Shown here one piece after another: positions 57,854 to 64,000 of a stretch of 64,000 nucleotides of DNA (positions are counted from its first letter, which is position 1; every line of letters begins with the position of its first letter). A program made the translations under genes and the position numbers. The notes under the pieces were generated by a model. The model had not been told where the DNA came from and did no database searches. It saw only the letters and a list, made by a program, of their open reading frames with translations. The DNA is taken from the NCBI GenBank assembly GCA_050084985.1, contig JBITNC010000001.1, forward strand, positions 154,938,001-155,002,000, given 5' to 3'. This stretch comes from Nageia nagi (taxonomy: Eukaryota; Pinophyta).

Positions 57854-58352
57854 TGAAGGAACTAACACTAACAAGATAATTCCTAAACTACCAAGATCAC
57901 ATGAAATATCTCAATTCACATATAACTATCACACAAGGCAATCTCAAAAAGATAACACAAGATGTAAGTGGTTCCTCTAACTAGGAGTACATCCACTAAC
58001 TAGATCTTTACTTAATCACAAATGCAACTCTCTTACAATCCTCCTAATTTCAAATCCTAAACACTTTCCTTGAGCACAACTTTCCTTCATAATTAGTGTG
58101 TGATTACAAAGAGGGAGCCTTCTATTTATAGGCCAAAATCCCTCTTTGGATCACCCTTTTATCCAATGTACAAAAGCATGACATGCACATCCTTTTACCC
58201 AAAGGGTATGCTGATGAAATGGAGTGTAGGACAAGTTACATTATCATATTCACTTAAATACTTAAGGTATCAAATGATACCCTTAAGTATTAGTGAATTT
58301 ACATAGAATATTTAATACAAACCTTTACAATAATGCATTATACATTCCAACA
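57854..58352 (-). repeat. copia A copy 2, 5' LTR
   Basis: 499 bp, starts TGAAGGAACTAACACTAAC, ends ATTCCAACA. About 94% identical by eye to 49059-49557. Confidence 0.9.
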
Positions 58353-58357
58353 TTTTT

Positions 58358-60295
58358 TTCTTTCATCCCTAGGCTCAATGATGCAAAAATTGACTTAGAC
58401 CATATTTTACTTCATTGTCTTTCATAGGTAAAGTTGCTGATAGAAATGTACCCTTGCCTAATCTTGTGGGTGTGACTATTATTTTCACTTTGAATTGTTA
58501 TACATATAAAATGACTATAAAATCTCTTCTTGTAAAATTTCAAAGCTGTAACAAAAAATAAAACATCAAATACAAAAATAATATTTATTTCCCTTTACCC
58601 TAATGCTCCTATAGTAGACGAAGGAATATGAGCTTCTACTCAAAGGTTTCCTAGGTTTGAATTTTTTTTTTATCTTAAACCTTACTTCCATGAAATAATG
58701 AAGAATTCTTTTATAAAATCAACTCAATATTATTTTCAATTCATCCCATTCTATTACATTCATTCAACCATAATTAATATATATTTTGTCGGCTACTTTA
58801 TCTTTAGACCAATGATATTTCTTAGGGTGATATTTTCCATCATAAATATCACATAGATGCAAGCTCCAATACTTAATTGACACTTGTAATTATATTCTAC
58901 AATATTTAAAGAAACTAATTTTATCTTTTACATAAGTGCCTTCTTTCAGAAACTTGATGGCTCCACTTTCAATTTGACCAACATAACCAAGGCCTTGATT
59001 ATTTGGCCTCATGCTTGTCTCTATGAGCCTTCTTATGCCTTGTCTATTCCTTTCCAATTTTCTACCATCATATCTCATTAACTTAGAGATAATACCTTTC
59101 GTGTTCCTTTCACATCACCAGATCTCTTTATTACCACTATGTTCTTCAACTTGTTTTCCTATTTTATAAATACATTAGACAAACCAATAATAATATTTGT
59201 AATAACAACTTGATTGATGAATTTATAAATAAAGATAACCCAAAATAAGCACAACAATTCTATTATGCATCTTGCTTTTATTAGAAAAAATCAATAAAAT
59301 ATATACATGATATGTAATTATTTTTAGACAAATTTTGATAGTTATTGCGAACAAATGGGTTTAAAGGATGTTAAAAGAAATTATTCATCTATTTTTTATT
59401 GTGACAAAAAATATGGCCCTTGGTTAAATTTAAAGGGTTTTTATTTTTCTTTATACAAGTACTCAAATTTATTATTATAAATTTGCAGCAATTTTGATAA
59501 CATCATGCCATTGTTTATTATATAGTATTAGGATGTTATTTCTAAATGCCACTTGGTGTCCCAGTAAAAATGTTGGACATTTATTTCTCACATATTTAAA
59601 TATTTTAGAGAGCTCTCCTCTTTGAATGAGTCTGCAAACAAAATTATAGCATTTGGATCAACAATCTTCTATGGTCATCTCATTTCTTTCTTTGTTTAAG
59701 GAAACAACCTTTCCCAAAATCATCTAGTGTTGATTGTTTATCATCTACAACATCCTTGGTAGTTTCTTTTTCTCTAGTTTCTCCTTCATTTGAATGTCCA
59801 ACAAATCTCTATCTTATGTCTTTCTTCATGGATGTACTTCATGTTATCCAACAATCACTTTTGAAAAGTTGTATTTCTTTCACCATTGATTCTTCAAATT
59901 TTGATTGGCTTTTCAATCACATATTCTATTGTGTTCCTGAACTTTTTTTAGATTTCACTTATTTCTATCATTCTCTGACATTTTTCTTTCTTGCATTTGC
60001 ATCCTTAGGTCATGTGGCTATTTATCTTCTTTCCTAAGATCCTCACTTTCTACAATTTGTTCCATAGGGCAAGATTCATCATATTATTTAGATATTTATT
60101 CATCTTATACATTTACTAATTTAGGATTATAATCTTTTCTTTATATGATAACACTCTTCCTATTGTTATTATCTTGTTCATTCACTTTAACCATTTCATG
60201 ATCTTTTGCATTATCAAATATGATCTCCTCTAATTCTTAGTTTGGTTTTCTTTTGGTCTCATTCAAATTTTCTCACTTTGTCAACATTTTGGTTT
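58358..60295. other. AT-rich DNA with a G-patch-like peptide
   Basis: Mostly nothing recognised. The minus ORF 58890-59078 is listed separately. The plus ORF 59756-60037 is hydrophobic, Phe/Ser-rich and without a domain. Confidence 0.5.
58890..59078 (-). pseudogene. G-patch-like fragment
   Basis: A 62-codon ORF with the spacing YDGRKLERNRQGI ... MRPNNQGLGY, which resembles the glycine-rich G-patch pattern found in RNA-processing proteins and in some plant retroelement polyproteins. The key glycines before the leucine are partly lost. No neighbouring exon or retroelement domain is visible, so origin is undecided. Confidence 0.35.
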
Positions 60296-60770
60296 TTATT
60301 CATTATGAGTTAGAAATGAACTAATAGTATGCCCCAATTGAGTACATGTCAAACATAAATAGTTATTTTTTTCAAATTGTAGCTCTTGAACCCATTCACC
60401 TAAATCTAATTCAAGCATTATTGTATTTGATAACCTAAACCCAAATTCAACCATAACACAAAATATTATGACTTTATAAATCTTGTTTGGACCTTTGTGC
60501 CTCATAAACTGCAATGAATTTACCTAAGAATCCTATAATTATTTGAAATACTTTTTTGTTCCAAAATTCAAATGGAAGGTGCAAAAGGGTAAACCAAATT
60601 GGAATCTTCATAATCTTAGCCTTGGTCAAATTGAAACCTAGTTTCCATTTCTCCAAGAAAGATACTCTCTTTCAAAAAAACCAAGATTAAATTATAATAT
60701 TATCATAATCTTTTGCATTATCAAAGATGAACATGACATAGTGATTGGGCATTACAATTACTTCCATATT
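60296..60770 (-). pseudogene. DUF4283 / zinc-knuckle protein fragment (LINE ORF1-like)
   Basis: Three overlapping minus-strand frames give, in order, a FIFDNAKDYDNII strand, WKLGFN, PIWFTLLHLPFEFWN, a GKFIAVYEAQ segment, then VEFGFRLSNTI and LCLTCTQLGHT. This order is that of DUF4283 followed by a CCHC zinc knuckle, common in plant non-LTR retrotransposon ORF1 proteins and related nucleic-acid-binding proteins. The last knuckle Cys is replaced and frameshifts split the frame. No endonuclease or reverse transcriptase is seen nearby. Confidence 0.65.
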
Positions 60771-61560
60771 ACCTTTTATTTTCCATGTTAGCTTTCACCA
60801 TTTTCAAATCATATTAATATTTGGGTGAGCTCTATGAAGTATGCAAATTAGACTATATTTTTTTCCTTTCTATTGATTGGTTGACAAATGAGATCAAAAC
60901 TTTGAGGTATATCTTCTCCCCTGTTTTCTCTACCTCTAGATGGGGATTGATGTAAATCAAAGCTTCTTGTATGAATAGGTTGCACCAAGAACACTCATGT
61001 GCTTCCATAACTTAATATAGCATCAATGATCATAGAGTCCCAACATGGATTTGATCATTCAAGTATCTATTATTTTTGTTCCCTAGCTTAATCAAATTCG
61101 ATCTATATCATATGTTTAGATTCTCTTTGCTAATAATTCCTCTTAGAAATACCATACCCTTCATCTACCAAGTGTAAGCTACTACATGCTAGAGATTGAG
61201 CCACCAGTCAATATGCCCTAGGTCTATATGTGCCTCATCGATCCTTGTACACTACTATGGTATAAAATTTAGGGTAAAGAAATAATTCATTCAATATGAT
61301 CAATATCAATAAATATTATAGTCATATCCCTTTACATACTCTTGATATTTATTCAAAATCCTTTGTTCTTATCAATCTATTCTTCTCATCCTCTCTACCT
61401 ACAATGTTATTATCATTTGTGACTTGGACCAATTATCTGTTCTCAATTCTTATTCTCTTTCATGTTTCTACTTATATCACTACTTATGTGACATCTTCCT
61501 TTTCCTTTATCTCCTTCAAAAATTTCTTTACATGGCTAAGCTAACCCTTAGATTTCTATC

Positions 61561-61985
61561 CACCTCTTTCCTTATATCCTTTAATGGGATTAAAGCGTAC
61601 CTCTTCCTATCATTCACAATTGAGTAGGTATTCATCCTATCTTCATGTATTACTTCTCTATTATACTACCTAGGTCTTCCAACTAAAATATGATAAGTAT
61701 CAATTGGTATGATGTCATACACCATTTTATATTTCTAATAGTTGATTTAAAGATTTACCAAGCCTTATTCACTTATAATGATATGATGAACCTTATGCAA
61801 CAAACAAAACCTTATAACAACCCTCTTCAAGATAAGATTCTCTACCATCTTAGTTGATACCAAATTATCAATGCTTCCACCATTCATAATGACATTGCAA
61901 CACTTTCCTCTTGAATTGTAAATAGTTTTGAATAAACTCTTTCTTTGTACTAGTTCATGTTCATCTTTGGTTTTAACAAAACGTT
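61561..61985 (-). pseudogene. Ty3/gypsy protease (retropepsin) fragment
   Basis: Minus-strand reading gives SLFKTIYNSRGKCCNVIMNG then GSIDNLVS, a KMVENL segment, DIIPIDTYHILVGRP, VIHEDRMNTYS and KRYALIPL. This order matches the aspartic protease region of plant Ty3/gypsy polyproteins. The catalytic Asp codon position (61882-61884) reads Asn, and stops interrupt the frame, so it is inactive. No reverse transcriptase could be followed downstream. Confidence 0.7.
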
Positions 61986-62309
61986 TCTTACCATGAGTAA
62001 TTATCCATATTTAAGATCTTATACACATTTTAATGTAGCCACACTCTCCTCATTAGCTTATTAAAAATTGTTTATTTCTCAATACCCTCTATCATTTGAA
62101 GGGTGAGGATCTATAAGATTATATTAAAGTATAGTACAAAATAAAACAATCTCAAAATTGACAATCACATGAAATAACAATTTACCCTAAGAAACCCTTA
62201 CATGAGACAATACAAAAAAATAAAGATTAATTATTATATTATGAATATTTGTACAATCAAGAAACTTTACCTTTCAGATCATACAAACACTATGTTGCAC
62301 CTCTAAGCT

Positions 62310-62652
62310 ATGATAACTATTAGAATTTAAACATTATCCCTAGGTCCTAAAGTCTAAAGTCCTAAGTTATTAGTTCTAGTATTTAACATTTTGCTAGTAT
62401 TTAGCTTTAATGTTATCAACATATTTCATGTAATTATTGTTACAAGTTATTTTTCTTGTAGTGGTTTGGTTATTTGACCAAAGTCTATGTTTAGTTTAAC
62501 AATATTCTATGATACATGGGATTAGTATTTGTTAATTTATTGTTAATCATGAGAATATTATTCTAAAAAAGCTTATGTCATCTTCTGGTTCTATATAAGA
62601 ACTATATGTTCATTTAATATTTCATTAATCAATATAACAACAAGGTTATTAA
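62310..62652 (+). repeat. possible 5' LTR of a plus-strand copia element
   Basis: Contains TATATAAG at about 62593 and ends before a decayed primer-site-like ATGATATCAAATC (62653-62665; 9 of 12 bases of TGGTATCAGAGC). The left edge is not defined and the partner LTR lies outside the window. Confidence 0.35.
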
Positions 62653-63696
62653 ATGATATCAAATCATTTTAGGTTGGATTAAAGGAATTAAAGCCTATGG
62701 ATGTTTATTGAAACTTATGAAGTTTTCCATAAAAAATGCTCTGAGTTGTAGAGAGAGTGTGAGTGGAAGAAGGCTATGTTGTGTGAAAAAAATTTCTTCA
62801 TAAAAAAAATCTAATAGATGTTGAAAAAGTGTGAAGATCCATCCTTTGTAATTACTTGCAACAAATAGAGTAGAGCTTAATGGAATGCATGGAGTTTTTA
62901 GTTTGAGTTTACGTATAAATGATATTTGATTTTTGACCTATGGATCTTGAGAAGGATAAATATGGGATCATTGAAATCCAAAATTTCTATTTCCAAGAGG
63001 AAACTTTGAATGCTATTGTCAAGATGCCTATATAATTTGAGTTGGGTGTATGGAAAGTGTTTTCTTGGTGCATGTAGAACAAAAAGGTATTGCATTATGA
63101 TAATTGAAGAAATGATCAAGCAAGGAGAAGGCAATGAGTTGTGCAATGTAATTTGTAGTCATTAAAGACTATATAATCCCATATAAGTAGGCCCACATAA
63201 GGATTCCCATATGATATAAGTTCAAGTGGAGATGATGTGATCCATCAGAAGAAGAACACCTAAATACTAGATGATTTATCCAACCATAAATTGTAATGAA
63301 GAATATTACATTGTATAAGAATAAACATTATGTTGTTTAATGAAAATACATCTGTTGAATGACCTATCAAAAGAAATGTTGTCTAAGGTCTATATATATT
63401 GAGAAAGAGAACCTAGTGCTATCAAATAACATACGAAGTTCATGGGAAGTTTGTGCAAACTTTATCAGAAGTTGTAACTAACATCACATCTAGAGTGAAT
63501 ACCAACACTATTCTTGAAGGAGATCAGTTTACCTGCTAATGTGTGAAGCAAGTGGGAATTTTGAAGCCTATGTATAGGAAACCTGCATACAAGAGGACCA
63601 CTAAATTAGTGTGAAGAGATATCAAATTTTAATTTCTTTTGTAAAAGTGCATCATAGTGATAAAGGTATTTTTTTTTAGATAAAAATTAAAGAAAT
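62653..63696 (+). other. leader of the right-edge copia element
   Basis: About 1 kb without a supported ORF between the primer-site-like motif and gag. Confidence 0.4.
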
Positions 63697-64000
63697 ATGG
63701 CCACCATATTTGAAGTCTTAGAGGTGCCCAAATTTGATGGGTGTAATTATTGTTTTTGGAGTAGTAAAATGAAGTATTAGCTAATTGCAAAAGATTTATG
63801 GGATATAATTTGTGATGGGTATGAAGAACCACCCACTTGAAGTATAATTAAAGGAGAAGAGAAGAATATAAGGAAAGGAGAGCAATATCAAAATTGCTTT
63901 GCTCTCATGGACATTAGAAGAGGGAAGAAAGAAATTTTTTTCCCTCTCATTGCAAATTTAAGAACAAACCATATAGCTTGGAAAGCATTGCAAGATACTT
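63697..64000 (+). pseudogene. copia gag N-terminus, runs off the window
   Basis: From ATG 63697 the frame reads a typical copia gag start (KFDG-NYxFWSxKMK, then KDLWDII), interrupted by TAG at 63778-63780 and TGA at 63838-63840, and continues to the window end at a WKALQD-type motif. It belongs to a different copia lineage from A and B. Both stops make it a pseudogene. Confidence 0.75.

Larger units (their letters stand above)
49059..58352 (-). mobile_element. Ty1/copia LTR retrotransposon, family A copy 2
   Basis: 9,294 bp on minus, starting TG and ending CA, with TTTTT on both sides (49054-49058, 58353-58357); a homopolymer target makes the duplication less certain. The LTRs are 499 bp each and differ at about 28 positions by eye (5-6%). 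Same layout as copy 1 but without an insert, so it serves as the reference for family A. Confidence 0.9.

Overview
The window is nuclear DNA of a seed plant with a large, transposon-filled genome. It is AT-rich and has LTR retrotransposons nested inside one another. One host gene has 11 exons, GT-AG introns and a 2.9 kb first intron. A gymnosperm is plausible from the transposon load and the age of the insertions, but the sequence does not fix the species. There are no bacterial operons, CRISPR arrays or rRNA genes.

Layout. (1) 1-893: AT-rich flank with degenerate telomere-like repeats. (2) 894-18681: a Ty1/copia element on the minus strand (family A, copy 1; about 9.25 kb once its insert is removed). 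A younger 8.5 kb Ty3/gypsy-type element on the plus strand (1300-9835) sits in its 3' LTR with an exact 5 bp target duplication. The gypsy element has 1.5 kb LTRs and a gag, but no protease, reverse transcriptase or integrase. In their place it carries two long ORFs of unknown function. (3) 18687-23800: AT-rich DNA with duplicated segments, a perfect palindrome and microsatellites. (4) 23888-30385: a GT31 beta-1,3-galactosyltransferase gene on the plus strand, with an ACGT-box cluster upstream; all 11 exons join in frame to 410 codons. (5) 31524-47426: an older, apparently non-autonomous LTR element (C, plus strand), split by a copia element (B, minus strand, 37285-46436). (6) 49059-58352: a second family A copia element, minus strand. 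(7) 58358-64000: fragments: a G-patch-like peptide, a DUF4283/zinc-knuckle protein, a gypsy protease, and a plus-strand copia gag that runs off the right edge.

How the parts relate. The three copia elements share one plan: LTRs of about 500 bp, an initiator-Met primer site, an unusually constant untranslated leader of about 3.4 kb, one gag-pol frame, a tandem array after RNase H, and a polypurine tract. All three gag-pol regions are broken by stop codons. Several stops recur at the same, mostly glutamine, codons in different copies. Copy B has 13 in-frame stops but no net frameshift over 1,278 codons. Counted by eye, LTR pairs differ by about 1% (gypsy), 1.7% (B) and 6% (both A copies), and more for C. 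This order agrees with the nesting.

Most interesting: the pol-less gypsy element with its two unknown ORFs and bZIP-site LTR array, and the recurrent stop codons in the copia families. Coordinates of exons and element ends were read by hand; similarity percentages are hand counts.
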